A stretch of DNA of 64,000 bases from Hyphomicrobiales bacterium. GTDB taxonomy: Bacteria; Pseudomonadota; Alphaproteobacteria; Rhizobiales; Rhizobiaceae. A program made the position numbers and the translations under genes. Of the stretch, positions 35,779 through 45,372 are shown in pieces (within the stretch, counting starts at the first letter, position 1; each line of letters opens with the position of its first letter). Where the stretch lies: the NCBI GenBank assembly GCA_900472925.1, contig UCJU01000005.1, positions 62,001-126,000 on the forward strand. The letters are read 5' to 3'. The notes beneath the pieces are model-generated. The model was not told the DNA's origin and did no database searches. It saw nothing but the letters and a program-made list of their open reading frames with translations.

Positions 35779-37434
35779 ATGACTACAGGTGCAGAGCGCC
35801 TTCTACAGGTGCTTTCAGACTCAGGCGTCAAATATATATTTGGCAACCCTGGAACGACAGAAATGCCCATCATGCATGCCCTTCGGCAGTTTCCCGAGAT
35901 GACATATGTTCTTGGGCTTCAAGAAACGGCGGTCGTTGCCATGGCGGACGGATACGCCAAATCGAGTGGTAGCGCAGCATTCGTCAATCTTCATACGGCG
36001 GGTGGCCTCGGGCATGCCATGGGCGCTCTTCTTCATTCTCAAATCGCCAAGACGCCTATGGTCGTCACGGTTGGCCAGCAGGATACCAGACACAGCTTCA
36101 GCGATCCCCTTCTCTATGGCAACGCGGTCGGGATGGCGGCTCCCGTCGTGAAATGGGCACGGGAAGTGCTCCATCCGCATCAAATTGCGCCTCTTCTCCG
36201 GCGAGGGCTGGAAGCGACAATGACGCCGCCTCTTGGCCCCGTATTTCTGTCTCTACCTATTGACGTGCTGACGGGAGAGACGACTGATCTTGTAGAAAAG
36301 CCTTCCACCGTAAACCGAACCGCGGCTGCCGGTGGCTTGAAAGATCTGGCTCTTGCTTTGATGGAGATACAGCCGGAACGCCTGGGGATTATTGCGACAG
36401 ACGAAGTGAATGCCGGTGACGCGATCGCGGAACTTGTCAACGTCGTCGATCTTCTTGGCGCGCGAGTCCATGGCCCGTCATGGCCAGGTGGAATGTCATT
36501 TCCTGCCTCACACCCCCTATGGAAGGGCAACCTTCCAACGAAGGCTTCGGAAATGCGCTCCGTGCTCTCCGACCTAGACGCCGTTTTTGTTATCGGCGAC
36601 AATCCGTTCATATCCTATCTCTACAGCGATGGTCCGGCCCTGCCGCAGCGCTGCCGTCTCTATCAGATCACCCATGATGGAAACGAGGCGGGTCGCACGT
36701 ACCCGACGGAACTTGCATGTGTCGGTAACCTGAAAACATCGCTGCACGCTCTCGGTCTTCTGCTTGTCGATGCAAACGGCCATCATGAGCAAGCCCGTGC
36801 AGCCCACCGATCGCTTGCTTCGGCCGAGAGAGAAGTGCGATTGTCTTGTCTGGAGGCACAGCTTGAAGAGCAAAAGCAACGAACGCCGATCAGTCCCTTC
36901 GTGGCCGCTGGCGAGGTGTTAAACGCGCTGAACACGGACGTGATCGTCGTCGATGAAGCGCCAGCGACCATGCTGCACGTGAGGTCGTTTCTCGAAAAAA
37001 TCAATGTGCGCCGATACTTGTTCATGCGAAGTGCCATTCTCGGATGGGGTCTTCCAGCCGCCGTGGGAGCGGCTCTGGGATCGCCCGGCTCGCCTGTCGT
37101 TGCCCTCCTGGGAGACGGTTCGGCTCTCTATGCGCCACAGGCTCTGTGGACTGCAGCCAGACTGGGCGTGCCCGTCACATTCGTCATTATGAACAACGCG
37201 GAATACAATATTCTCAAACGATACTCTGTCGCTCAAGGCTATGAGACAGGAGGAAATTCCACGATTGCAGGCATGGAGCTTGATACGCCATACATAGACT
37301 TTCAAGCCCTTGCGACGGCTTTCGGCATCACTGCCCGCCGGGTGTCTCGAGCAGATGAAATTCAGCCGGCAATCCAAGAGGGCCTGTCATCGGGTCGACC
37401 GAACCTGATTGAAATCGTGATTTCGACATCTTGA
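35779..37434 (+). CDS. Thiamine-diphosphate enzyme, benzoylformate-decarboxylase-like
   Basis: A 551-residue ThDP enzyme with the three expected domains. The N-terminal Pyr domain has FGNPGTTEMP and the activating Glu in LGLQETAVVAMADG. The C-terminal ThDP-Mg motif GDGSALYAPQALWTAARLG...MNN begins near residue 444. It is closest in pattern to benzoylformate decarboxylase, and HTAGGLGHAMGAL supplies the equivalent of BFD His70. The second active-site His region of BFD (RYHQYDPG) reads ISYLYSDGP here, so the chemistry may differ. It starts at ATG 35779 after CCAGGAG. It would turn a 2-oxo acid into an aldehyde, a possible substrate of the neighbouring oxidoreductases. Confidence 0.85.
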   Translation: MTTGAERLLQVLSDSGVKYIFGNPGTTEMPIMHALRQFPEMTYVLGLQETAVVAMADGYAKSSGSAAFVNLHTAGGLGHAMGALLHSQIAKTPMVVTVGQQDTRHSFSDPLLYGNAVGMAAPVVKWAREVLHPHQIAPLLRRGLEATMTPPLGPVFLSLPIDVLTGETTDLVEKPSTVNRTAAAGGLKDLALALMEIQPERLGIIATDEVNAGDAIAELVNVVDLLGARVHGPSWPGGMSFPASHPLWKGNLPTKASEMRSVLSDLDAVFVIGDNPFISYLYSDGPALPQRCRLYQITHDGNEAGRTYPTELACVGNLKTSLHALGLLLVDANGHHEQARAAHRSLASAEREVRLSCLEAQLEEQKQRTPISPFVAAGEVLNALNTDVIVVDEAPATMLHVRSFLEKINVRRYLFMRSAILGWGLPAAVGAALGSPGSPVVALLGDGSALYAPQALWTAARLGVPVTFVIMNNAEYNILKRYSVAQGYETGGNSTIAGMELDTPYIDFQALATAFGITARRVSRADEIQPAIQEGLSSGRPNLIEIVISTS

Positions 37435-37498
37435 TCGAACCTCATTACCAACCTTCAACCAGTGTTCGAACCGGACTGACGATAAAAAGATCGATACC

Positions 37499-38638
37499 AT
37501 GATGAAAAATGAAAATGACGCGCCGGATCCGTTTGACGTAATCGTCGTCGGTGCTGGCATTGCCGGGCTCGCACTGACCCGTGAACTGTATCGGCGCGAT
37601 ATCAAAGTCGTAGCGCTTGAACGCCGTATGGATCTGGTCGACTCCGGACTAGCCATTAATCTTCCCGGCAACGCTATCGCTGCGCTCAACAGGCTTGGTC
37701 TCGGGAATGACCTGAAGCAGGTTGGAAATCCCATTACGCGTCGCGAGTATCGATCTTCCGGCGGACGCCTGCTCTTCAAAGTAGACGAAGTCGACTTCTG
37801 GGGATCTGATAATGCCCCACGCTGCATGCGACGGTCAGACCTAGCCGCGCTGTTGATGAAAGACGTTCCGGCATATCTGACCCGTTATCAAAGCGCCGTT
37901 ACATCAGCGACTGCCTCCGGCAACTCCGCGACAGTCACAACATCGGACGGTCAAAGGCTCGAAGCCAGTTACCTTGTAGGAGCAGATGGCGTTCACTCCA
38001 TTGTTCGCAAGTTATGTTTTCAAGGGGGTTCAGCCTCATTCTCGCAACTGGCACAAAGGAGCTGGCGGTTCATCGGCCCTAACCCTGGCGTAGATTGCTG
38101 GACCGTGTGGATGGGACAGCACGCGATCGTGTTGCTCATTCCGCTCGGGCCTGATGAAGTTTATGGCTGGGCGACTGTCACACATGATAAGAGTTCTGCC
38201 CAAGATCCCAGGATTTTGCTGCAGCATATGGCCGGCTTCGCTAGCGAACCGCGGCGGGCCGTCGAAGAAGCACTGTCGACGCCGGATCGACTGTTCACAT
38301 CACCTTTGCACGAAATCCGCCTTTCGGATTGGAGTTGCAACCGGGCGATCCTCATCGGCGATGCTGCGCATGCGACTGCTCCCGTTTGGGCGCAGGGTGC
38401 GGCCTTGGCACTGGAAGATAGTATCGTGCTTGCGGATCTCATATCAGGCAATGCCGATCCGCAAAGCCTGGGAGAACAGTTTACGCGTCAAAGACGCGAT
38501 CGAGTGCGGCACGTGCAAGCCATGACAGACCGTGCCGCCAAAGTATCTCGGTTGCCAGCACCTGTCCGAAATCTTCTCATGCCGCTACTCGGACCTTTGA
38601 GCTACAAGAACACGTACGGGCCTCTCAGGACGACATAA
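37499..38638 (+). CDS. FAD-dependent monooxygenase (salicylate-hydroxylase/UbiH-like)
   Basis: A 379-residue group A flavin monooxygenase. VIVVGAGIAGLALTRELYRRDI (14-35) binds the FAD ADP moiety, then YLVGADGVHSIVRK is the DG motif, and AILIGDAAHATAPVWAQGAALALED is the GD motif that seals the flavin. It follows the ThDP gene by 64 bases, so the two probably share a transcript. Aromatic substrate unknown. Confidence 0.9.
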   Translation: MMKNENDAPDPFDVIVVGAGIAGLALTRELYRRDIKVVALERRMDLVDSGLAINLPGNAIAALNRLGLGNDLKQVGNPITRREYRSSGGRLLFKVDEVDFWGSDNAPRCMRRSDLAALLMKDVPAYLTRYQSAVTSATASGNSATVTTSDGQRLEASYLVGADGVHSIVRKLCFQGGSASFSQLAQRSWRFIGPNPGVDCWTVWMGQHAIVLLIPLGPDEVYGWATVTHDKSSAQDPRILLQHMAGFASEPRRAVEEALSTPDRLFTSPLHEIRLSDWSCNRAILIGDAAHATAPVWAQGAALALEDSIVLADLISGNADPQSLGEQFTRQRRDRVRHVQAMTDRAAKVSRLPAPVRNLLMPLLGPLSYKNTYGPLRTT

Positions 38639-38651
38639 CGCAGCAAACGTA

Positions 38652-40199
38652 TCATCCTTCCATGATGCGTTTGCTTTCGTCAGAGCCTACAGAAAGCTGT
38701 TTCCAGTCAAGGTCTTCTTGCAATTCAAGATATTGCGTTGGGCCGATCTGGTCCGTCTTGTGCAACTCGGCAAGGTGCTCTCGTTGCGCGATGATCGCAG
38801 CTTTGATCATTTTTCGCCGTCTCGACAACGGCGAACCCTCTAGCAAATCTGGCGTTGCTTTCCGGTGCTCGAGATAAATAGCGCGAATGGCTTCTGCCTC
38901 TGGCCCCTTTTCATTCTCCAAGCGACGGAATGCCGCTTCCGCCAGCGACCTTCGGGCAGTTTCGAGTTCCTCTCGGGCCTCCTTCTCCCTGCCAAGCTTA
39001 AGAAGGGAAATCATCGGTGCCAAGGTTGCGCCCTGAATGACAAGTGTTGAGAGGACCACAGCGAAGGCTGTGAGCACCAGCAAATCACGCTCGGGAAAAT
39101 CTGCCGGTAGCGCAAATGCAGTCGCCAGCGTGACCAGTCCACGCATGCCCGACCAGCCGACCAATAGGGTTTCGCCTGCCGTAAACGGTGCCGAACGCTT
39201 CCCCTGCCGGTTAGGGAAGGCAGAAGCAGCATGCAGCAGGAAGGCGATAGCAAGACGCGTTACGATAACGGCGGCAACAACGACTGCGGCAAAATACACG
39301 GCGCGTTCCAGTTGCTCGGATGGCATTGCCTGGACGATGCGGCGAGCCTGCAGGCCCATCAAAAGAAAAGCGACCACATTCAAAAGAAAGACGACTGTCG
39401 TCCAGACTGCGAAGGAATGAACGCGCATGCGCGGCGAGTTATCGACCTTCTCAAGCGCGGCAATCGTCATGGCGCTCGCCACCGTTGCCAGAACGGCAGA
39501 CAGATGTAGATGCTCGGCAATGAGCCAGGTCGAGAAGGCATAAACAAACTGTAACAGAGTGCCGCCCACAGTGTTCTCCGTCAGTGGCCTGAGCCGGGAT
39601 ACCAGAAGCCCGAAGACGATGCCGAAGACAATTCCGCCCGGCACCGCCAGACCAAGTTGAACCGCGACTGCGCCATTTATCCCTCCCTGTGCTTGCATCG
39701 TCAGCGCCGCGCCAAAGAGCAAGAGAGCCGTCGCATCATTGAAAAGGCTTTCGCCTTTCAGGAGCGTGTCGACGCGTCTAGACACCGGAAGGCTGGAAAG
39801 AACCGCCGTTGCTGCCGCTGCATCCGGCGGAGCGACGATGGCACCCAGCGTGAATGCCACCGCCAATGGAAGACCGGCCATTTCAACGCCGACCAACGTT
39901 ACGACGCAGGTGGTAATGAGAACAGCGAAGATCGCGTAGAAGATCAGCGGTAGCAGCATTCGGCGCGCCGCGCCCACGGGAAAATCATAGGCTGAATCGA
40001 TCAAGACAGGCGCGATGAAGAGAGCCAGTGCCGTGGGCGGGTCGATGGGGATCGTAGGCGCTCCGGGCAGGAGAGCCACAGCCACACCGGCAGCGGCGAG
40101 AATGCCGGGATAAGGCAAGTGCATTCGCCGCGTGACTTGAAGAAGCAACATAGCAATCGCCAGCAATGCAATAATGGTCTCAAAGAAAGTCATCGCCAT
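38652..40199 (-). CDS. Na+/H+ antiporter (NhaP/CPA1 type)
   Basis: A 515-residue cation-proton antiporter. About 12 membrane helices fill residues 5-410. The CPA1 core motif APPDAAAATAVLSSLPVSRRVDTLLKGESLFNDATALLLF (split for reading; about residues 123-162) contains the Asp pair and Asn-Asp (FNDA) of the ion site. A hydrophilic tail of about 110 residues follows. The ATG follows GGAG. It exchanges sodium (or potassium) for protons at the inner membrane. It is opposite in strand to its neighbours and not obviously linked with them. Confidence 0.93.
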   Translation of the reverse strand: MAMTFFETIIALLAIAMLLLQVTRRMHLPYPGILAAAGVAVALLPGAPTIPIDPPTALALFIAPVLIDSAYDFPVGAARRMLLPLIFYAIFAVLITTCVVTLVGVEMAGLPLAVAFTLGAIVAPPDAAAATAVLSSLPVSRRVDTLLKGESLFNDATALLLFGAALTMQAQGGINGAVAVQLGLAVPGGIVFGIVFGLLVSRLRPLTENTVGGTLLQFVYAFSTWLIAEHLHLSAVLATVASAMTIAALEKVDNSPRMRVHSFAVWTTVVFLLNVVAFLLMGLQARRIVQAMPSEQLERAVYFAAVVVAAVIVTRLAIAFLLHAASAFPNRQGKRSAPFTAGETLLVGWSGMRGLVTLATAFALPADFPERDLLVLTAFAVVLSTLVIQGATLAPMISLLKLGREKEAREELETARRSLAEAAFRRLENEKGPEAEAIRAIYLEHRKATPDLLEGSPLSRRRKMIKAAIIAQREHLAELHKTDQIGPTQYLELQEDLDWKQLSVGSDESKRIMEG

Positions 40200-40286
40200 G
40201 ACACTCCAATGCTTTCGAGCGCGTTGAAAGAGCTAGATGCTGCATGTAAAGGTGTTTAACATGAAGGATAAGCGTGAGAAATAATC

Positions 40287-41522
40287 ATGGCGCTGGATTA
40301 TGACGTTGCTGTTATCGGTGCGGGAGCGGCCGGTATCGCAGCGGCTCGAAAACTGACGAGCGCCGGACGTTCTGTCGTTATTCTCGAAGCCAGCAATCGC
40401 ATTGGTGGGCGCGCATGGACGATCGGCCTGTGCGGAATGCCGCTGGATCTCGGTTGTGGCTGGCTCCATTCCGCGAAACGCAATCCGTTTTCACAGCTCG
40501 GTCGCGAGGCAGGATTTTCCATCGAACGCACGATATCCGCCTGGCAGAGCCAATGGCACGAACTTGGCTTCTCCAAGGCTGAACGATCTGCCGCGCGATC
40601 AGTGTGGGAAGCGTTCAATGAGCGGATCAGACGCGATCCCCCTGAGACGGACCGGGCTTCGGATGCACTCGATCCTGACGGCGAGTGGAACCAATATTGC
40701 CAGTCGCTCAGCGCTTATCTCAACGGCGCGCCTTTAGAGCAACTCTCGATCCGCGATTTTCTCGCTTATGACGACGCAGCCACTGATGATAACTGGCGTG
40801 TGAAGGAAGGATATGGGAGCCTGATTACAAGCTGCCTCCCAACGGATGCCGCCGTGCAATTGTCGACGCCAGTTCGACGCGTGGCGCTGACTGGGGACGG
40901 TGTGCGTGTCGAGACAGATCGCAACGCGTTGTTGGCAAGCGCGGTGATTGTCACGGCATCCACCAATGTGCTCGCGCGAGGGATGATCTCATTTGATCGA
41001 GAAGTGGATGACCATTTGCAGGCGGCGACCCAATTGCCGCTTGGGCTTGCAGACAAATTGTTCATCAGGCTTGAGGGTCACCATGGTCTGGAACCGGAGA
41101 CACATCTGCTGGGCAACCCTCGCGACTCGTCAACTGGCAGCTATTATATCAGGCCAATGGGTCGACAGCTGATTGAAGGCTTTTATGGGGGCGAAGGCGC
41201 TGCGCGTCTGGAGACCGCAGGTCTCATGGATGCTTTTGCATTCGCATCAGACGAGCTTGCATCGCTCATCGGAAATCGCATCAGATCTCATTTGAAGCCT
41301 TTGATCGCCTCCACCTGGTGCGCGATGGACTGGATACACGGCTCCTACAGCCATGCAGTTCCCGGTGCCTCGCAAGCGCGTATTTTACTTGCGCAACCAG
41401 TGGAAGACCGGTTGTTTTTCGCCGGCGAAGCGACACATCCTCAGGACTTCTCCACGGCTCATGGTGCGTGGGACAGTGGACTGCGTGCCGCCGGTGAGGT
41501 TCTTGCGGTCATGACATCTTAG
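40287..41522 (+). CDS. FAD-dependent amine oxidase / flavin monoamine oxidase
   Basis: A 411-residue amine-oxidase-fold flavoprotein. VAVIGAGAAGIAAARKL (8-24) and the following LEASNRIGGRAWT are diagnostic, and the C-terminal FAD motif is FFAGEATHPQDFSTAHGAWDSGLRAAGEVL. It oxidises amines (or related C-N or C-C bonds) with release of peroxide and often an aldehyde, again a possible source of substrate for the neighbouring aldehyde oxidoreductases. It is followed 31 bases later by an AraC regulator on the same strand. Confidence 0.9.
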   Translation: MALDYDVAVIGAGAAGIAAARKLTSAGRSVVILEASNRIGGRAWTIGLCGMPLDLGCGWLHSAKRNPFSQLGREAGFSIERTISAWQSQWHELGFSKAERSAARSVWEAFNERIRRDPPETDRASDALDPDGEWNQYCQSLSAYLNGAPLEQLSIRDFLAYDDAATDDNWRVKEGYGSLITSCLPTDAAVQLSTPVRRVALTGDGVRVETDRNALLASAVIVTASTNVLARGMISFDREVDDHLQAATQLPLGLADKLFIRLEGHHGLEPETHLLGNPRDSSTGSYYIRPMGRQLIEGFYGGEGAARLETAGLMDAFAFASDELASLIGNRIRSHLKPLIASTWCAMDWIHGSYSHAVPGASQARILLAQPVEDRLFFAGEATHPQDFSTAHGAWDSGLRAAGEVLAVMTS

Positions 41523-41553
41523 CAAATAAAGGGCAAACGGCAGTATTTTGGTA

Positions 41554-42438
41554 ATGACAGACAGGCAACAGATCGAAGCAATCATTAAACGACATGCTCC
41601 ATGCGACGGCACGTTCGAAACCAAGCTGCCGGGTCTGAGGCTGATACGCTGTTCCACGCCGACGCTTCCAATGCCTGTCATTTATGAACCGGCACTTTGC
41701 CTCGTCGCACAGGGACGAAAGCGGGCAACACTTGGAACAAGAAGCTTCGTCTATGACAGCGCCAATTATCTTATCGCTTCGGTCGATCTTCCAGTCATGG
41801 GAGCGGTTATAGAGGCTTCTCCGGAAAAACCTTATCTTTCAATGCAGCTTGACCTCGATACCGCTGAACTGGCTGACCTGACGGTTCGGTATCCTTCGAA
41901 CGAGCGACCGTCAGGACGCAACCCGGCAGGACTTCTGCTCAATGAGGTTGATCCAGGCATCATTGATGCCGCAACGCGTCTTTTGAAGTTACTAGACACT
42001 CCTCAGGACATTGACGCCCTTGCACCGCTGGCAAAACGCGAAATTCTCTATCGGCTTATCACAGGCGCTTCAGGTCATGACGTGCGCCGGATCGCGCATG
42101 CGGGCACGCATCTTACGCAGATAGCGAGAGCGATCCTGTGGATCCGCGAACACTACCGGGAGCAATGTCCGGTGGAAACCGCCGCTGAAGTCGCCGGGAT
42201 GAGTCGCTCGACCTTTTATACCCACTTTAAAGCGATCACCAATATGAGCCCACTGGAATTCAGAACCCAGTTGCGGCTCCAGGAAGCGCGCCGACTTATG
42301 CTCAGTGACGGGCTCGACGCAGCGACTGCTGGATTTCAGGTTGGTTATGGCAGCCCATCGCAATTCTCCAGAGAATATACGAGGGTCTTCGGCACGCCGC
42401 CCGCAACACACATCAATAGTCTGCGGCAGTTGCCTTAA
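41554..42438 (+). CDS. AraC family regulator with AraC_N domain
   Basis: A 294-residue regulator with the AraC_N-type N-terminus (LPMPVIYEPALCLVAQGRKRA; LDLDTAELADL) and a C-terminal double HTH (VETAAEVAGMSRSTFYTHFKAITNMSPLEF; GFQVGYGSPSQFSREYTRVFG). In this subfamily the regulator usually governs a neighbouring oxidoreductase gene, here the amine oxidase or the module 3 genes. A paralogue is at 50140-51027. Confidence 0.92.
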   Translation: MTDRQQIEAIIKRHAPCDGTFETKLPGLRLIRCSTPTLPMPVIYEPALCLVAQGRKRATLGTRSFVYDSANYLIASVDLPVMGAVIEASPEKPYLSMQLDLDTAELADLTVRYPSNERPSGRNPAGLLLNEVDPGIIDAATRLLKLLDTPQDIDALAPLAKREILYRLITGASGHDVRRIAHAGTHLTQIARAILWIREHYREQCPVETAAEVAGMSRSTFYTHFKAITNMSPLEFRTQLRLQEARRLMLSDGLDAATAGFQVGYGSPSQFSREYTRVFGTPPATHINSLRQLP

Positions 42439-42446
42439 CCCCAGTT

Positions 42447-43430
42447 TTACAAATCCTCTGGAACACTGAGCGACGCAGCGGCATCGTGACCTATCATATC
42501 TGCCGCAATGAATGGATTGGCGGATGGTCTGGATGCTGGCCGTCCAAGAAGTTGGTAACGCTGAAACGACTTCACGAAATGGTCGAATGCGGCTCGGATG
42601 CGGCCAACCTTCAGAAGATTCTCGTGTGCGACGATCCAGACGTCAAGTTTGTGAATATCGACATCCGGCAATATTCTGATCAAGTTGGAATCCGTTTCTC
42701 CCAGAGGCGTCTGCAGCACTCCAATTCCGATCCCCTGTCTAAGTGCGGCGACTTGCGCGGGATGGCTGTCGCTCTTGAAGACGAAGTTGCTGGAGGTTGA
42801 CGTCAGACCAAGAGACACCGCGAGAGCCCAATCTGCGCGGTTTCGGTCTGGACCGATAAGGTCGTGATCTCCAAGTTCCATAAGGTTCTTTGGCACGCCG
42901 TGTCTGTGGACATAAGACGTGGATGCGTAGAGCCCAAGAGGAATATTCGCCGCCTTACGTGCAACCAGAGCGCCTTGCGTTGGAGTATAGGTGCGAATTG
43001 CGAGATCAACTTCTCGTGTCAACAAATCGGCAGACACGTCGCTCAGTACCAGCTCGATCCGGAGATCTGGATGTTCGATCCTTAGATCAGCGAGCATCTT
43101 CGGAAGCACTTCAGTACCCATGATTTCCGGTACGCTCATCCGGACGACGCCGGAAACCCCGCCGCTCGAAGCTGCCTCCCGACGGAAGGAGTGAGACGCA
43201 TGGGCCATCGCCGTGACCGGTCTTCTAAGGCTTTCTGCCAGTTCCGTGGGGATTAGGCCCGTCGTAGAGCGAACAAACAAGACCGCACCAAGAGCGCTCT
43301 CCAGCACCTCTATTCTGGACCGAACCGTTGGATGAGAAACCGCCAGTTTACGCGCGGCCGCTGCAAAGCTGCCAGCCTCCAGAACAGCCAGAAAAACGCG
43401 TTGATCATCCCAGGAAATTTCATCGCTCAT
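42447..43430 (-). CDS. LysR family regulator, divergent from module 3
   Basis: A 327-residue LysR protein. The HTH is VFLAVLEAGSFAAAARKLA with VSHPTVRSRIEVLESALG, then an effector domain (VVRMSVPEIMGTEVLPKML; EVDLAIRTYTP). The start at 43430 (MSDEISWDDQ) fits the family; a longer in-frame start at 43529 adds 33 unlike residues. It is transcribed away from the module 3 operon across a 320-base gap and is its most likely regulator. Confidence 0.92.
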   Translation of the reverse strand: MSDEISWDDQRVFLAVLEAGSFAAAARKLAVSHPTVRSRIEVLESALGAVLFVRSTTGLIPTELAESLRRPVTAMAHASHSFRREAASSGGVSGVVRMSVPEIMGTEVLPKMLADLRIEHPDLRIELVLSDVSADLLTREVDLAIRTYTPTQGALVARKAANIPLGLYASTSYVHRHGVPKNLMELGDHDLIGPDRNRADWALAVSLGLTSTSSNFVFKSDSHPAQVAALRQGIGIGVLQTPLGETDSNLIRILPDVDIHKLDVWIVAHENLLKVGRIRAAFDHFVKSFQRYQLLGRPASRPSANPFIAADMIGHDAAASLSVPEDL

Positions 43431-43750
43431 AAAGTTTTCTACAGCTCCTGAAGGAAAAACGGAATTCTCATCCGCCCCGGTATCTTTAGATTTTTGCTGT
43501 GATCCACACACAGCATCACGGTTTGCCACCTACGCCACCGACCTGGTCCGTGAAAGTCATCGTTGGAAATTTCGGAGGATTCGCCAAGTTTCCCGGACAA
43601 TCATTTTATCGATCGGCTCGGGGTGGTGACTACTGTTGATTGCGGGAAGGTGAACATTGCAAGCACTAACCAAAAGTTGTGCTTGATGCATATGCAACAT
43701 TTTAGTTGGCCGGCTTAAATCGCCGGATGCAATCATGAAGGGAGATACAT
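43431..43750. promoter_or_regulatory. Divergent promoter region between LysR and module 3
   Basis: About 320 bases with no gene. It should hold the LysR binding sites (T-N11-A type) and the promoters of both directions. I see no long perfect dyad, so the exact operator cannot be placed. Confidence 0.45.
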
Positions 43751-44398
43751 GTGACAGATACTGAGGACCAGGCACCCGGCCTTACTCGTCGGCAATTTCA
43801 TCAAGTTGTCGGGACAGGCGTGGCGGCAACATGGATGACGTTTGTCACCCCCTTGGAGTCGGACGCTGCACAACCGGCATCAAAAACCCGGAATTTGGTG
43901 AGCCTGACTGTCAACGGTCAGAAGCATGATCTCCAGCTTGATCCTCGTACAACGCTTCTCGATATGCTTCGAGAGCACCTCGCATTGACCGGGACAAAGA
44001 AGGGTTGCGATCATGGCCAGTGTGGCGCCTGCACAGCGATTGTGGATGGTCGGCGCATCAATTCGTGCCTGAGCCTGGCAGCTATGCACGACGGCAGTGA
44101 GATAGTCACGATTGAAGGCCTGGCATCGGCAGACAGTCTGCATCCAATGCAGAGCGCATTCATCGAGCATGATGGCTTCCAGTGCGGCTACTGTACGCCC
44201 GGCCAGATATTGTCAGCCGTTGGAGTGCTCAACGAACTGGCTGCCGGTTTCCCCAGCGCGGTCACGGCGGATCTGAATGCCGCACCCGATGGAAGCGCGA
44301 TGGAAATCCGTGAGCGGATGAGCGGCAATATCTGTCGTTGCGCGGCTTACCCCAACATCATTGCGGCAATTCTCGATGCAAAAGGAACACGCGCATGA
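43751..44398 (+). CDS. [2Fe-2S] subunit of aldehyde oxidoreductase, module 3, Tat-exported (PaoA-like)
   Basis: A 215-residue iron-sulfur subunit with a twin-arginine leader ([18 protein letters not shown], Arg13-Arg14). First cluster C86, C91, C94, C106; second C145, C148, C195, C197. GTG start at 43751 following a GGGAGAT site; the nearby ATG is out of frame. By pattern it is closer to module 1 ([29 protein letters not shown]) than to module 2. Confidence 0.94.
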   Translation: MTDTEDQAPGLTRRQFHQVVGTGVAATWMTFVTPLESDAAQPASKTRNLVSLTVNGQKHDLQLDPRTTLLDMLREHLALTGTKKGCDHGQCGACTAIVDGRRINSCLSLAAMHDGSEIVTIEGLASADSLHPMQSAFIEHDGFQCGYCTPGQILSAVGVLNELAAGFPSAVTADLNAAPDGSAMEIRERMSGNICRCAAYPNIIAAILDAKGTRA

Positions 44399-45372
44399 GG
44401 GACTTCATCTATCACCGTGCCCGTTCAATCGATGATGCCATGTCTCTTCTAGGCACAAATCCAGACGCAAAATTGCTGGCTGGCGGCACAAATTTGCTAG
44501 ACCTCATGAAGCTTCAGATCGAAACGCCACCCCACCTCATTGACGTCAATCACCTTGGTCTGGACGGAATTGAGGTCACCGAGGCTGGTGGACTCTGGAT
44601 CGGTGCGACAGTCCGTAATGCCGACCTTGCCTCTCATCCCGCTGTACGGAGTGATTACGGTGTCCTGACGCGGGCACTGGTTTCAGGGGCCTCGGGCCAA
44701 CTGCGCAATCGAGCGACGACAGCAGGTAATTTGATGCAGCGTACACGCTGTCCCTATTTCTACGGCACGACCATGGCCTGCAACAAGAGAGAACCCGGCT
44801 CAGGATGTGATGCGATCAACGGACTGTCAGCCAACCTTGCCATTCTCGGCACGAGTGCATCATGCATCGCAACGCACCCCTCGGACATGGCCGTTGCCTT
44901 GCGCGCGCTGGATGCGTCAGTCGTCGTGACGGGACCAGACGGCGAACGCAAAATTGCGATCAGCGAGTTTCACAGACTGCCCGATGAGACACCACATATT
45001 GAGACAAATCTGAAGGCCAGGGAGATCATAACCAAAGTCGAGCTTCCCGCCCCCATCGGCGGCAAACACGTCTATCGCAAGGTACGCGAGCGAGCCAGTT
45101 ACGCATTTGCGACCGTATCCGTCGCACTGATCGCGCAGATCAACGGCAAAGAAGTTGCCATCGAACGCCTGGCATTCGGCGGCCTGGCTGCAAAGCCATG
45201 GCGTGTAGAAGCCGCCGAAAACCAAGGGTTCGGCCGCCCTGAAGATGTCGCCCGGGACGCCGCGTCCGCGGCTCTCGAAGGGGCAAATCCAACGGAGCAT
45301 AACAGATACAAGATTGAGCTGGCGCAGCGTGCTCTGCACTCCGCCTTGATTGATGCACAGGAGCAGAAATAA
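44395..45372 (+). CDS. FAD-binding subunit of aldehyde oxidoreductase, module 3 (PaoB-like)
   Basis: A 325-residue flavoprotein subunit. [14 protein letters not shown] (27-40) and [16 protein letters not shown] are the FAD motifs. Cys119, 129, 138 and 157 form the PaoB-type extra cluster site. Its ATG overlaps the small-subunit stop by four bases, and its own stop shares a base with the large-subunit start, so all three are translated in close coupling. Confidence 0.93.
   Translation: MRDFIYHRARSIDDAMSLLGTNPDAKLLAGGTNLLDLMKLQIETPPHLIDVNHLGLDGIEVTEAGGLWIGATVRNADLASHPAVRSDYGVLTRALVSGASGQLRNRATTAGNLMQRTRCPYFYGTTMACNKREPGSGCDAINGLSANLAILGTSASCIATHPSDMAVALRALDASVVVTGPDGERKIAISEFHRLPDETPHIETNLKAREIITKVELPAPIGGKHVYRKVRERASYAFATVSVALIAQINGKEVAIERLAFGGLAAKPWRVEAAENQGFGRPEDVARDAASAALEGANPTEHNRYKIELAQRALHSALIDAQEQK

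Noticed and set aside
35779..37434. Naming the ThDP enzyme mdlC (benzoylformate decarboxylase)
   Set aside because: The region holding the second active-site His of benzoylformate decarboxylase is changed, so specific naming is not justified.
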